DNA of 64,000 nucleotides from Sequoia sempervirens (taxonomy: Eukaryota; Streptophyta; Pinopsida; Cupressales; Cupressaceae), in contig VDFB02252616.1 of the NCBI GenBank assembly GCA_007258455.2, positions 118,394,552-118,458,551 on the forward strand, in the 5' to 3' direction. The translations under genes and the position numbers were made by a program. The notes beneath the pieces are model-generated. The model did not search any database. It was not told the origin of the DNA and was given only the letters and a program-made list of their open reading frames with translations. Positions 12,557-23,820 of this stretch are shown here, piece by piece. The number at the start of each line of letters is the position of its first letter. The first letter of the stretch is position 1.

Positions 12557-15110
12557 GTGAGCCCAAAGGTCATTTTCACTATTCACTCTGAGGATTTTGT
12601 TGACTTTTCAAGAGATTTTTTAGCAAAATTTCTCACATATGTGATTTATGGCTACCTAGGATTGAGCAATTATGGACCATTGTGGAGAGGGATGAGCCAC
12701 TTGATGAGGTACAAGGAACATTTTTCCCTTGATCATTTTTTAGTTTTTTAGCCCTAGAAATTCTACGAGCAACACAAGTGTCCAACCAACATGACAAAGT
12801 CCATTGGTCATGCTATCCTCTAGTTGGTGCATTGAAGTCTGTTGATCACATTGGAATTTTTCCTATGTGTTATCATTAGTTAATTAGTTCTCGAGTTCCA
12901 ATATGCACCACAAACGTCTGCACAGTGTGTTATCATTTCAAAGATAGACTATGGAATTTTTGGTTAAGTAGAGTAGAAAGCATGGAGTAGAAGTGGATTT
13001 TCTTGATATAGCATTTTTATGTTTTGTAGGACCTACTTGAGATCCATGAGCATGGAGGTGGAGCTGTTTTATGGCTGTTGAGGAGTCACACTCCACAAAT
13101 CTCAAAAGACAAGTACTCATTATTACAACAAGCCAAGTTATGGTGGGTGTAAACCATGGCTGAGATCAGATTCCATGCGCCCATGTTGATAGTGCTTATG
13201 GAGAAGTGGGATGTAGATACCTCCTTATTTCATCTCCTAATAAGGGAGATGATAGTTACACTTGTAGATTCTTACTGCATCCTTTGACTTCCCATTCGAG
13301 AAGAGAGGATAGTGTACAAGGAGGGGCACATGGCCCAAGATATATCACATTATGATTGTGACAGTGGCACTACACATAGCCATTTATGGGTGATAATCTC
13401 ACCTTCATGGGGTCCTCATCCATTGCATCCGATCGATGGAGGAGTGACAAAAAATATATGCTTGGGGTAAGAGCATGCTTGCGCATCTCCATCATGACCT
13501 CGAGCATTATGTCTATTTTGGGTACCACAACATTACAACCTACACATTCCTATAGGTGTGGAAATTTCAACATATTACTTGCATGCAACCAGTTGAGTAT
13601 CCTTGAGGCATAGGGAAGGGTGATCCATGCATGCATGCATACTTGTTTCCATGTGATTGATGGTTCAAAGACTTACTTTTTCAAAGACAATTTTTTGATA
13701 GATTGGGGAGAGTGGAGACATTCGATGGTGGTCATATAGGCACATGCGGACCTGGCCCTTAGATAGGAGGTAGTTGTAGCACATGCAATAACACAACCTC
13801 CTAGTTGAGAGGATCGACAACACCATAGTGCCAAATTATTGGCATCAGGTCACCCGACAATTTGGCTAGATGAAGGTCATCCCACCTATTGCACCAATGT
13901 ATATATAATCACACCAAGGTGTAGCCTGAGTAGGGGATTTTCCTTGCCCTACCATTGTTGACATCACATTTAGCAATGATGATGGGAAGGATGATGGCCT
14001 ACAAGAGGCCTTGTGACCAATGATATCATTGTATCAGCTGGATTTTCCAATTGGTGGTAGACAATAGATCTACCCTTGATTTTCCTAGTGAATTCCCATG
14101 AGGGAAATGTTGGTGCTCAGGGGTCAGAGGGTGAGGTAGTAGGGAGCGATCGAGAGGAGGGCATGATGGAGGTAGCCCAAGTGAAGGAGAGGTCAAGATG
14201 GAAGTGGAAATTTTCCTCACTGGTATGTGAACCTATGGTCTTTTCCATACCACCAAGTGCTTAGTAGTTGTACCCCATTTCGCATTTTCTACAAGGCCTA
14301 GCATCATGTCCACCAATGGTTCTACACCCCCAGATGCACATTGGAAAGTTGGGGACCATATACAGATTTCATTTGATTGTTGTTTGGTTCTATTTATTTG
14401 ATTATACACTTAGATGCTTATATATATATATATACTTTGATGATGTGGTATTGATATCATCCACTTTCTATGTGATTACAATGTTTACATAGGAGTGGCT
14501 CAACTTCTTTGGTCAATGCATAGTAGAGGTGTTCCTAGACATTCAAATCTAGGGTTAGGTCCTAGATACCTATAGGCCATAGATAGTGGGGCACCAAGCC
14601 CAATTGTGTGAGCCTCTAGTGTGTTTTAGGATATCCTATGAAGAGGTTCAAGTGGAGATGGTCTAGTGCACTACAGACCTAGTGTCAATGAGTGGGCAAA
14701 AGGATTAGTAAGGTGTGGAACTTAATTTTGTTCTCACTGAGAAAGATCAAGCAGTAAGAGAGTTGAGAGTACCAAATAGGAAAATGACACTCTTCAAAGC
14801 CACGCCAATGACCTTAATAGGTATTTAGAGGTTGCGAGGATGGCCCCATCTAATCTCTATCATTCCCAAGTATAGCAACTAAGGGATGAACTAGCAATGA
14901 TGAGATGGAGGGAGGATACACTAATAGCATGTCACTTCCATGAGGGAGAAGGTAGGTGACCTACGAGGAGAGCTATGGGGACTCCAATCATAGAGCATGT
15001 CCATGTCATAGTTGTGCCAATCCCACTTGCATGTGTCCATCTAACAACCACATCTACCACCTCCAAGACCAAAGGGCTTTGGTAGCCATGGCCTTGATGG
15101 ATAGATGTAT
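12557..15110 (+). pseudogene. antisense ORF of the Tat-like element, plant mobile domain (PMD)-like
   Basis: This runs opposite to gag-pol in the 3' region between integrase and LTR, where Tat-lineage elements can carry an antisense ORF. At 12557-12751 the frame reads VIYGYLGLSNYGPLWRG and MRYKEHFSLDHFLVF. From 13156 it reads EIRFHAPML, EKWDVDTSLFHL, REMIVTLVDSYCIL, then TGA, then LPIREE. That succession (aromatic-FHLP, GEMTVTLEDxYxILxLP) is the hallmark block of the plant mobile domain as I know it. Further pieces at 13386-13613, near 13680 (DWGEWRHSMVV) and a charged QLRDELAMMRWRE segment near 14870 suggest a longer original protein of 500 or more residues. Stops and frameshifts break it. 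Assignment to PMD is by eye. Confidence 0.55.
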
Positions 15111-15719
15111 CATATTACTGTATAGCATTTTTATGCACAAGTTCATATACAAATATGCATGCACCACATTTTATTACTGTGGTGTGATACATGTACATGA
15201 CATTGATACATATATATACATGAGATTTTGGATTGGCATTATGTGTTTCATGTGTATGCTTTCTTTTTGTGTATGGTTTTGTTATGGATGTATGTTCATG
15301 GATGTATGCTTAGATTAGATTTTATTATGATCTAATTAAACACGCATTGGATGTATGATTAATTAAATACAATTACGATCTAATTGTTGTCTAATGATAT
15401 AAATAGAATATATTATGTAGAATGTATGGATAGAAGAATTAATCAAACACAATAAATTTATACATGGCATATAAGTAAAATACATGTATACATAATTCCT
15501 AATTAAATAAATTAAATACATAAAAATATTTACATCATAGCACAAATAAAAAGGTAATGTGTTAATGAAATAATGTCATAGCATAATGGACTATGATCCT
15601 TGAAAAGGGGATGAGCATCATGCACATGCCACATAGACTTTATGCATAGTATATGCGAAGGTACATTGCATTAAATGATTATTTTAGAGGAGTATCATCC
15701 ATATAAGATAATCCATTTA

Positions 15720-16700
15720 CACTAGAACCATACACAAAGGTGATTATGTAAGGACCTAACCAATTAGAGTTAAATTTCCCCTTTTGATTAGGTGGCACAT
15801 TTACATTTCCCTAGTTCTCATAGAGAATGAAATCACCCACTTCAAAAGTAAAAGAAAGAAAACCTTGATTATAAGGACCTAACCAATTAGTGTTAAATTT
15901 CCCCTTTTGATCAAGTGGCACATTTACATTTCCCTAGTTCTCATAGAGAATGAGATCATCCACTTTAGAAGTACAAGAAAGAAAACCTTGATTATAATGA
16001 TTGGTATTAGACTTTTGATAAGATCGAAGATGATCAAGGGCCTGTAGCCAATGCTCATCAAGAAACTCAAGCTGATTTAGACACTCAGCATGGTAAGTTT
16101 CATAATCAATCACCCCTTTAAGAGAAATTCTCAAAGATGGAATTTCCAACTTTAAAAGAATAATAGCCTCAACACCATACACAAGGTTGTATGGAGTTGT
16201 ACTAGTAGTAATTCAAAAACTCGTGTGATAGGCCTATAATGCATAAGTCAATTGAGTATGCCAATCTTTACCATGTTTATTCACTATTTTTGGAAGAATT
16301 AGTTCAAGAGTCTTATTAGATGCTTCTACTTGGCAATTAGATTGAGGATAGTAAGGTGTAGAAAATTGATGTTGAATATGAAACTTCTATAAGAATTTAT
16401 TTACCTCTATGTTCTTAAATGAAGTACCATTGTCAGAAAAAAGGGTAGAAGGCAATCCAAAGCAAGCAAAAAAAAATTTAGAAGAAATCTACAAAATGAT
16501 TAAGCATTAGGAGGCTGAAGAGAAATAGAGCTTCAACCCATTTTGTAAGGTAATAGGTAGTTGTGATGATGAAGGCATGTCCTTTAGAAGGAGGAGATAT
16601 TTTCCCAATAATATCCAACCCCCATTTTACAAATGGCCAAGGAGAGGTCTTAATATGAAGTTCTTGTGCGAGAGCTCGAATGCGATTATTGTGTTGTTGA
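15720..16700 (-). pseudogene. integrase of the Tat-like element, DDE triad readable, with stops
   Basis: The core domain is readable across frames: VKWGLDIIGKISPPSKGHAF around 16570-16650 (first Asp), FSDNGTSFKN around 16400-16445 (second Asp) and QSNCQVEASNKTLELILPK around 16280-16345 (Glu), followed by DWHTQLTYAL and a TAG where Trp is usual. The C-terminal region MYGVEAIILLKLEIPSLRI (16182 downward) and a WLGPY module complete it. The integrase would insert the element's cDNA. Stops and frame changes show it is dead. The C-terminal module is tandemly duplicated (see 15751-15996). Confidence 0.75.
15751..15996. repeat. 123-bp tandem duplication in the integrase C-terminus
   Basis: Units 15751-15873 and 15874-15996 are near identical and exactly 41 codons long, so the duplication is in frame. 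Each encodes (minus strand) a YNQGFLS...LYEN-stop-GNVNVP...GKFN-NWLGPY module, the GPY/F region near the integrase end. Both copies carry the same TAG after LYEN. Confidence 0.9.
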
Positions 16701-16973
16701 TATTAGGGACATTTATTGACAAAGTCAAAGGATTATTGCTCCATTATTTTCCAATAATATCCCATTTGAATCGGTTTATGCACTAAGGATTTACCACAAA
16801 AATTTCCACCCCAAGAGACTGAATGAGCTTCTTGAAGGGTGAGGGTTATTTCAGCCTTAGTGAGACAACAAAGAAGAAGACCATTGTAATATTTTCAATA
16901 AAGAACATTAGACAAAATGATGTATCGAGCTAAAATATTTTTTATATAAACATGATTATTCTTACTTGCATCA

Positions 16974-17634
16974 TCATAATTTTTTTTCAGTTTTCATATA
17001 GTTATAGATATGAGAATACCATTCCCCTGAGTCTACGTGAGCACACACAAGACTATCAATTTTTGGTTGTTCTAAGATAACAGGAGAGTGAAGAATTTGA
17101 ACCATAAAGTGGTACTCATCTACACTATCATTTGAGGGTACAAAGTAAGTTGTACTTGACATTGCATCTACATGACAATTTTTTCTCCTAGGAACATTGT
17201 CTAAAGTAAAAGAGGAATCAATCAGGCAAGGATAAATCCAAATCCTGGTGCTTAGATAGCTTTCTTTTCTTAGCTTCATATGTTACCATGATCTAATTTA
17301 CAATAAGCTTAGAATTAACATGAATATGAATAAATTAAATATTCAATGCTATCACGACATGTAAGCCAATAATAAGTACTTTGTACTTAATGATATAATT
17401 TTTACAATGAAACTCTAATCAGAAAGATAGAGGAATTGTCTTTCCTTTGGGTGAGATTAACACTACACCTGTCCCAAAGCCAGTTTGAAATCTTGATACA
17501 CCAAAATACATTTCCCACATAGGTTCATGATCCAATGAAGATATATTTTCATCTGAGAACAAGTCCAAGTTAGGAAAAGAATGAGGTGAGGGATCTTTTT
17601 CTAATTGATCAACGACAACTTGTCCTTTAATCAC
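16974..17634 (-). pseudogene. second RNase H-like domain (Tat aRH) and linker
   Basis: From 17634 downward, MIKGQVVVDQLEKDP matches the VKGQALADFL linker of Tat elements. WEMYFGVSR...GFGTGVVLISPKGKTIPLSF follows, the start of an archaeal-type RNase H-like domain in which the usual FDG is FGV, so the first catalytic Asp is missing. The C-terminal part is at 17279-16974 (VPRRKNCHVDAMSST, cf. the IPRxxNxxADALA motif). The domain is split by about 140 bp of unreadable sequence. Confidence 0.65.
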
Positions 17635-17833
17635 TTTCTAAGGCACAAACTTAATATTAAACTTAAAGATCAACATCACCCATTTCACTAACCTTCCAAA
17701 AAGGTCAGCTCTAGTAAATACATGTTTAAGGAGATTAAATTTTATGCACATAAGTCTCTACATGGAGAAGATAATATCATAATTTTTGCATTGTTAAAAT
17801 GAGAGCAACACATTGCTTTTCTATAGTAGAGCA

Positions 17834-18838
17834 TCAAGTTTCATAATCAACCAAAATAAAAATGTAGTATACCACTCTTTCTTTACCATCACCATTAGAT
17901 TGAGCTAGAAAAGCTACTAAATCATGAGGTGATGTGTAAATATAAAGCAAAAAGGGTCTATCTTGCATAGCTTGCATTAAGATGGGAGGATTAGCCAAAT
18001 AACTATTGATATATTCAAAATCCTTGTGACATTTATCATCCAACCTAAAATAGACATCTTTCTTCATTAAAAGCATGAAGGGAAGAGTATGATTATCCAA
18101 TTGAGATACAAATCTATGAATTCCCCGAATCTTCCCTTACAAAATACGTAGTCGAGAGATGTTCTTAGGTGGAGGCATGTTAATAACATCAATCATATTG
18201 GTATCAAAATTTATTCCATGATGGGAGACAATAAATCCTAGAAGTTTGTCGACATCCATGCCAAAGACACGCTTAAGAGGATTTACTCTCATCTTATAGA
18301 GTCGAATCCTTTCAAAGGTAAGATGAATATTCTCAACGTGATCTTGATGATTGATAGACTTAGCCAATATTCCATCAATGTAATCTTCTAGGATCTTGTG
18401 AATGAAATCATCAAAGGTAAGGGTCATTTCCCATTGGTAAGTTTCTCTATTATTCTTTAATCCAAATGGTATGACTACATAACAGAAATTACCCCAAGGG
18501 ATAGTGAAGTTTTTCTTATACTGATCTTTTGGGTTAATACAAATTTGATCATAGTATGACAAGCCATCCATGAAAGACAACAAGGCATGACCTATAGGCG
18601 AGTCTACAATCATATCAATATTAGGCAATAGAAAATAATCCTTAATAGAAGATTTATTATGATCATGAAAGTGAATACAAACACGAATATTACCATCATG
18701 TTTTCTAATGGAAATGATATTTGATATCTAAGGTGAATAGTTAATAGGATGGATAAAACTATATTTTAAGAGATTTTCTATCTCAAACTTGACTAATAAA
18801 GCAACTTTGGGATTTATTTTATGGATCTTATGTTTAAC
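17834..18838 (-). pseudogene. RT (3' two thirds) and RNase H connection of the Tat-like element
   Basis: Immediately after the nested insertion the frame gives KINPKVALLVKFEIENLL, then ISNIISIRKHDGNIRVCIHF and IKDYFLLPNID, the RT fingers. LLSFMDGLSYYDQICI (18580-18535) is the first catalytic motif with its Asp kept. The second motif reads LEDYIDGILAKS, YIDG in place of YxDD, so a catalytic Asp is lost. After LLGFIVSHHGI the connection continues at 18100-17834 (YLANPPILMQ, FLLYIYTSPHDLVAFLAQ, GKERVVYYI). There is a TAG in place of Trp in the fingers and a frame change near 18130. Non-functional. Confidence 0.8.
18834..18838. other. target-site duplication, left copy (TTAAC)
   Basis: TTAAC immediately left of the inner element; the same five bases follow it at 23816-23820. 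Confidence 0.8.
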
Positions 18839-20163
18839 TAATGTAAGCAAGGTGGTTGAAACTCACTATCCAACACAAGAAATCTGATTCAAACAAGGAA
18901 ATCTTCCCTTGAACATACAAACACCCAATTGTTCCTTAAGACACCACTAGAGGCTTCTAGCCTTCAAAAATCAACAAATGGACTTATCTTTTGGAGAAGG
19001 CCATACAAAGGCCAAAAAAGCACCTTTTAATACTCTTAACAAGATATGAAACAACTTCCAAATAGGTTTCAAGTGACTTCTACACAACAATATTGAGATT
19101 CAATAAACCACCCCTGAATTAGGATACTAAATTAGCCCTTTTTTTCAAAGGAACCACTTCTTAAACTCCTTTTTTTCATCAAAACTCGCTTGAAAGAGTT
19201 AAATTGTGACATAAAACCATAGAATCCTCAATCACTTCTCAAATTTAAGTCCTCTAACCCACTGATCCATCAAACCCTTCATTTTCAAACCAAATATCTA
19301 GGGTTTATTGGAATTCACATTACCTGGGATTTCCTAACACAACTAATGCATCAAACACCTTTCACTTACTCTACACATGGTCACAAATCCATCACAAGAC
19401 TAGTACCTTCACTATTTCATCAAAACACTAACTTGACACCATCATTTCACATGAAAAAATTGCACTATCAGTCCTAGGGCTTCATTCCCTTCCTCACAAT
19501 TCTATCCTACTGGACCCATTCCACAAGATACAATGGAAACAAAAAGTGGAATGGGTCAATTAAGCATTTTTGAAGACCCTCAACCCTTAAACCTAAGGAA
19601 ATAGAGTAGTTATTGATAATGATTGATTTCTCCTTCCAAGTACAAAATTAGACCCTAAAAATGATATCAAATGAAAGGTGAAACATGTAATTACATAGCA
19701 CAACAAGACTCAGAACATGTGAAGCCTGTACAAGTTCGTACAGAGGAAACAAAGTACATAAATCAAAGAATTGCAATAGAAAAACGTTGTTTATTGATTT
19801 GGAATCCTTCAATATTTTGTTCAACAACATTGTTCGAGCCTTCAAGAGGTTGTATAAACTTGTTCCCTCCAAACATAACCAAAAAACTTCCTAACTTCCT
19901 TTTAAAATCCTAATCTCTTCATATTCCCTAAAATTGTATTTTGACAACTTTTGTTTAACATCTTTGCATTCTTGCAATTTTTTTCCTATTAGACACAAAT
20001 GACCACAAAACCACCAATTACATTGAAAATGGTCTTTTTAGACCTTATTTAGCATAGAAAAACTTAAAACACCCATACTAACCTACTGACCACCTACTAA
20101 CGAACTCATTATATCTTCCAATGATCAAATTTTGACAAAAAATGTTTAGGTGCTCCTGCACCA
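18839..20163 (-). repeat. 3' LTR of the nested element
   Basis: Aligns with 22448-23815 along its whole length. The minus strand begins TGGTGCAGGAGCACC at 20163. The inner boundary is set by the different neighbours of the two copies (TACACCCCCAC here, TTAACAGG at the other). Short open frames inside are shared by both copies and look fortuitous. Confidence 0.88.
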
Positions 20164-20182
20164 TACACCCCCACAAAAAAAG
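20164..20182 (-). other. putative polypurine tract of the nested element
   Basis: The minus strand reads CTTTTTTTGTGGGGGTGTA next to the 3' LTR start. The G-run beside the LTR fits a polypurine tract, though it is interrupted by T. Confidence 0.45.
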
Positions 20183-20877
20183 AACTCTTGTCACAAGAGT
20201 TGGGGTTTGTTCCATGCCTCATCACTACCCCATGCACTCTCTGATCTACAAAAACATTTCTTTCATACAATGACCCTACACTCTTGACATTGTTTACAAT
20301 TGAATTTGTCTTCATCTTTGCATTCAGACCTGAAAATGGTTTGTTCCCTATTCTTTGATCAAAACCAGACTGTATTCTTTTATCAACACCTGCAAAAAAA
20401 CATTTGTTAGTAATCCATTGAACTGACTTGTCCTTTATCTCCTCCTCATGCTTGTGACTATCCTCAACACTTTTCTCAATCTGTCTATCCATCACTGTCA
20501 TCTGACTTGTTGTCTTATCAACACCTATTATCATTTTACTATCCTTATAACCCATTGTACCCACAGTACCTGCAAATTTGTCATATTTTAAAATCTTACC
20601 CTTAACCAAAGGGCACCATTATACCAACCAACATATTCTTAGTCCAATTCACTGTCAACAAACCAAACACATCTTTCTTACCTACTACCAAAGAATTTTT
20701 CAGACTTTAAATCAATTGTAGTACTCACCTTTGTGTCTTGTTTCACAACATTTACAAGTTCTTTTCTTCCACACATTATCAATTTTTCCTTTCCCTTCTC
20801 ATCTTCCACCAAAGGATTCAAAACAAACCTGCACCCATTCTTCATTATTGTATAGGTGTTCTCTCTACCATCATACA
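20183..20877 (-). pseudogene. post-protease region of the nested element, unrecognised
   Basis: From 20878 the frame reads YDGRENTYTIMKNGCRFVLNP, the segment that follows the LLGRPWQYDRR motif in gypsy proteins, then a lysine-rich stretch. A second frame (20609 downward) gives a hydrophilic run of about 145 residues (VDKTTSQMTVMDRQIEK, VDQRVHGVVMRHGTNPN) ending at the LTR. Where RT should begin there is only this short sequence. The function is unknown. It may be a degraded linker or a deletion junction. Confidence 0.5.
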
Positions 20878-21310
20878 ATGCTCGCCTATCATATTACCAA
20901 GGTCTACCTAGGAGTAGGTGACAACAATCCATGGGAAGGATATCACAAACCACACTGTCTTTATAACCTCCAATTTGGAAATCTACCATAGCTTTTTCAT
21001 TAACCAACAAATATTTTCCATCACTCAACCATGACACTTTGTAAGGTAACTCATGAGGAACTTTTTACAAGTTTAACTTATTCACCATCTCACTAGATAC
21101 CATATTCCTTGTAGAACTAGAATCAATCACAATCTTGCATACCTTGTTTTTGCACTTACATGTATTCTTGAAGATGATATTTCTTTGCAAAGGTTCCACC
21201 TCTTTGGCTACCTTCAATACTATCTTCCTCATCATCAACATTTCCCCTATTTCAGGAGTAGCTCTCAAACTTGTAGAATGATTTCTTTCACACTCCTCTT
21301 CTTGAACCAA
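20878..21310 (-). pseudogene. retropepsin-like protease region of the nested element
   Basis: The frame CKIVIDSSSTRNMVSSEMVNKLNL (21140-21070) corresponds to the retropepsin active-site loop, normally DSGS/T, here DSSS, so the glycine is changed. A stop follows LNL; the frame then continues through a SWLSDGKYLLVNEKA-like strand and, near 20905, CCHLLLGRPW followed by TAG and YDRRAL, the second conserved protease landmark. The protease would cut Gag in the particle. One stop and the altered catalytic loop suggest inactivity. Confidence 0.65.
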
Positions 21311-22364
21311 TTGTGCTCTCCTATCAATCCTTTTTTCACTACTAGATGAACTACCAACCCTTTCAAGACATTTCCAAGATGGATGACCATATTCATTACA
21401 AGTATAGCACCTCCTTACAAAATCATTAGTGTTTCTACCACCACTAAACCTTCCTCTACCTCTAAAACCTCCTCTAGTATCAAAACCTTACTCTTTACCT
21501 TTATTTTATCCTTCTTGGTCTTCCAATTGTTGCTTTGGTGTAAAGATTGTTCCTCTCCCTCTTGCACTAGTAGCACCTCTTCCTCTGACTGATTTTTCTT
21601 GTCTCCTTTTAAGCATTTCCTCCACCCTAATTGCTAATTGGAAACAATCCTCAACATATTTTGGGTTAGCAACAACAAGTTCATCTTATATATTAAATCT
21701 CAAACCACCTATATATCTAGCCACCTTTTCATCCTCATCCTCATCCCTTCTTGACCTTATACTTAATTTGTAAAATTCATCAATGTAGGTCTTAACATCT
21801 AGATCTTTTTGTTTCAATCCTTGCAACTTATTATACAATTGAATTTCATAATCATTTGGAAGAAATTTAGCTTTCAATTTTTACATACAATCTTTTCCCA
21901 TGAAGTAATCCTTGATTTTCCTTGTTTTCTCTTCTCTTCTTGCTCATAGTCCCACCATAGAAGAGCATGACCTTTGAGTTTTTTTTTGCCACCTTCACCA
22001 TCTGCTCATCTAAACTATCTTCACTTTCAAAGTAATTATCCATAGAAGCAATCCAATCAAGCTATTCCTCTTCATTTAAATTACCACCATACACAGGAAG
22101 ATAAACTTTTACCTTATGAGAATCACCTTACACTACTTTGAGCATCTTCACCATCCTCTGATCTTTAGGGTCTAGTTCTTCATCAACATCCTCATATTCT
22201 TCATCATCTTCCTCTGTTTCAATTTCTTCATTCTCGTCTCTTTTTTTCTTTGTCTGCAAGGTAGCAAGCCTTTCCAAAACTGCATTATGTGACTCTAGAA
22301 GCTTAGCATGCTTCTCCTTCAAATCTTGCAACTCTCTAGCTGCACCAACACCTTTCAGAGGCAT
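21311..22364 (-). pseudogene. Gag of the nested gypsy-type element
   Basis: The likely start is the ATG at 22364 (MPLKGVGAARELQDL), about 70 bp after the PBS. A coiled-coil-like segment (LKEKHAKLLESHNAVLERLATLQ) and a very acidic run (DENEEIETEEDDEEYEDVDEEL) follow, then a decayed middle. At 21877-21686 the gypsy Gag core is clear: KFLPNDYEIQLYNKLQGL, DVKTYIDEFYKLSIRSR, EKVARYIGGLRFNI. An RGRG-rich basic stretch (about 21470-21580) precedes a CX2CX4HX4C knuckle (CYTCNEYGHPSWKC, near 21370-21415). It would package the element's RNA. Several frame breaks between 21878 and 22128. Confidence 0.8.
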
Positions 22365-22433
22365 CTTCACCAATCAACTTCCTTCAAGCCTGCAAAAATC
22401 AAACAAATCACCAACAAGATACCTTTCCCTTGA

Positions 22434-22445
22434 GCTCTGATACCA
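22434..22445 (-). other. primer-binding site of the nested element (initiator tRNA-Met, perfect)
   Basis: The minus strand reads TGGTATCAGAGC exactly, two bases after the 5' LTR end at 22448. Confidence 0.9.
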
Positions 22446-22447
22446 CC

Positions 22448-23815
22448 TAATGTTAGCAAGGTGGTTGATACTCACTATCCAACACAAGCAATCTGATTCA
22501 AACAAGGAAATCTTCCCTTGAACATACAACCACCCAATTGTTCCTTAAGACACCACTAGAGGCTTCTAGCCTTCAAAAATCAACAAATGGACTTATATTT
22601 TGGAGAAGGCCATACAAATGCCAAAAAAACACCTTTTAAGACTCTAAACTAGATATGAAACAACTTCCAAATAGGTTTCAAGTGACTTCTACACAACAAT
22701 ACTAAGATTCAATAAACCGCCCCTGAATTAGGCTACTAAATTAGCCCTATTTTTCAAAGGAACCACTTCTTAAACTCCTTTTTTTCATAAAAAAAAATCA
22801 CTTGATAGAGTTAAATTATGACACAAAACCATAGAATCCTCAATCACTTCTCATATTTAAGTCCTCTAACCCACTAATCCATCAAACCCTCTGTTTTCAA
22901 GCCAAATCTCTAGGGTTTATTGGAATTCACATTACCTGGGATTTCCTAACACAAATAATGCATCAAAGACCTTTAATTTACTCTCCACATGGTCACAAAT
23001 CCATCACAAGACTAGTACCTTCATTTTTTCATCAAAACACTAACTTGACACCACCATTTCACATGAAAAAATTGCACTGTCAGCCCTAGGGATTCATTCC
23101 CTTCCTCACAATTCTATTCCACTGCATACCAAAACATTGACACACTAAAGTTAGAGTATTGTAGACCCATTCCATGAGATACAGTGGAAAGAGAAAGTGG
23201 AATGGGTCAATTAAACATTTTTGAAGACCCTCAACCCTTAAACCCGAGGAAACCAAGAAGTTGCTAAGAATGATTGATTTCTCCTTCCAAGTACAAAATT
23301 AGACCCTCAAAATGATATAAAATGAAAGGTGAAACATTTAATTACATAGCAAAACAAGACTCAAAACATGTGAAGCCTGTACGGGTTTGTACAGAGGAAA
23401 CAAAGTACATAAATCAAAGAATTACAGTAGAAAAAAGTTGTTTATTGATTTGTAATCCTTTAATATTTTTTTCAACAATGTTGTTCAATCCTACAAGAGG
23501 CTATATAAACTTGTTCCCTCCAAAAATAACCAACAAAACTTCCTAACTTCTTTTTAAAATCCTAATCTCTTCATATTTCCTAAAACTGTATTTTGACAAC
23601 TTTTGTTTAACATCTTTGCATTCTTGCAACTTTTTTCCTATTAGACACAAATGAATACAAAACCCCCAATTACATTTCAAATGGTCTTTTTAGATCTTAT
23701 TTAGCATAGATAAACTTAAAACACCCATACTAACCTACTGACCACCTACTAATCAACTCATTACATCTTCCAATGATCAAATTTTGACAAAAAATGTTTA
23801 GGTGCTCCTGCACCA
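22448..23815 (-). repeat. 5' LTR of the nested element
   Basis: Partner of 18839-20163. It carries an extra stretch of about 43 bp near 23113-23160 that the other LTR lacks. The inner end, TAATGTTAGC on the plus strand, is shared by both copies. Confidence 0.88.
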
Positions 23816-23820
23816 TTAAC
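23816..23820. other. target-site duplication, right copy (TTAAC)
   Basis: Matches 18834-18838. It lies inside the host RT codons just after a VKP motif. Confidence 0.8.

Larger units (their letters stand above)
18839..23815 (-). mobile_element. nested gypsy-type element with gag and protease only
   Basis: Two direct LTRs (1,325 and 1,368 bp) enclose a 2.3-kb interior on the minus strand with a perfect initiator-Met PBS, gag with a zinc knuckle and a retropepsin-like region. There is no RT, RNase H or integrase. It lies inside the RT frame of the Tat-like element and is flanked by TTAAC duplications, so it is a younger insertion. The LTRs differ at roughly 7 of the first 185 bases by eye, plus one indel of about 43 bp. 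It would depend on proteins from a related autonomous element. A secondary pol deletion is the alternative. Confidence 0.85.

Noticed and set aside
14956..15318. 120-codon plus-strand frame as an independent gene
   Set aside because: Its start overlaps the tail of the antisense ORF and the rest is Tyr/Cys/Phe-rich AT-driven sequence.
15751..15996. CRISPR-like or satellite array
   Set aside because: Only two units, coding for a duplicated integrase module in a plant genome.
21383..21773. plus-strand frames of 69 and 114 codons
   Set aside because: Shadows of the minus-strand Gag of the nested element.
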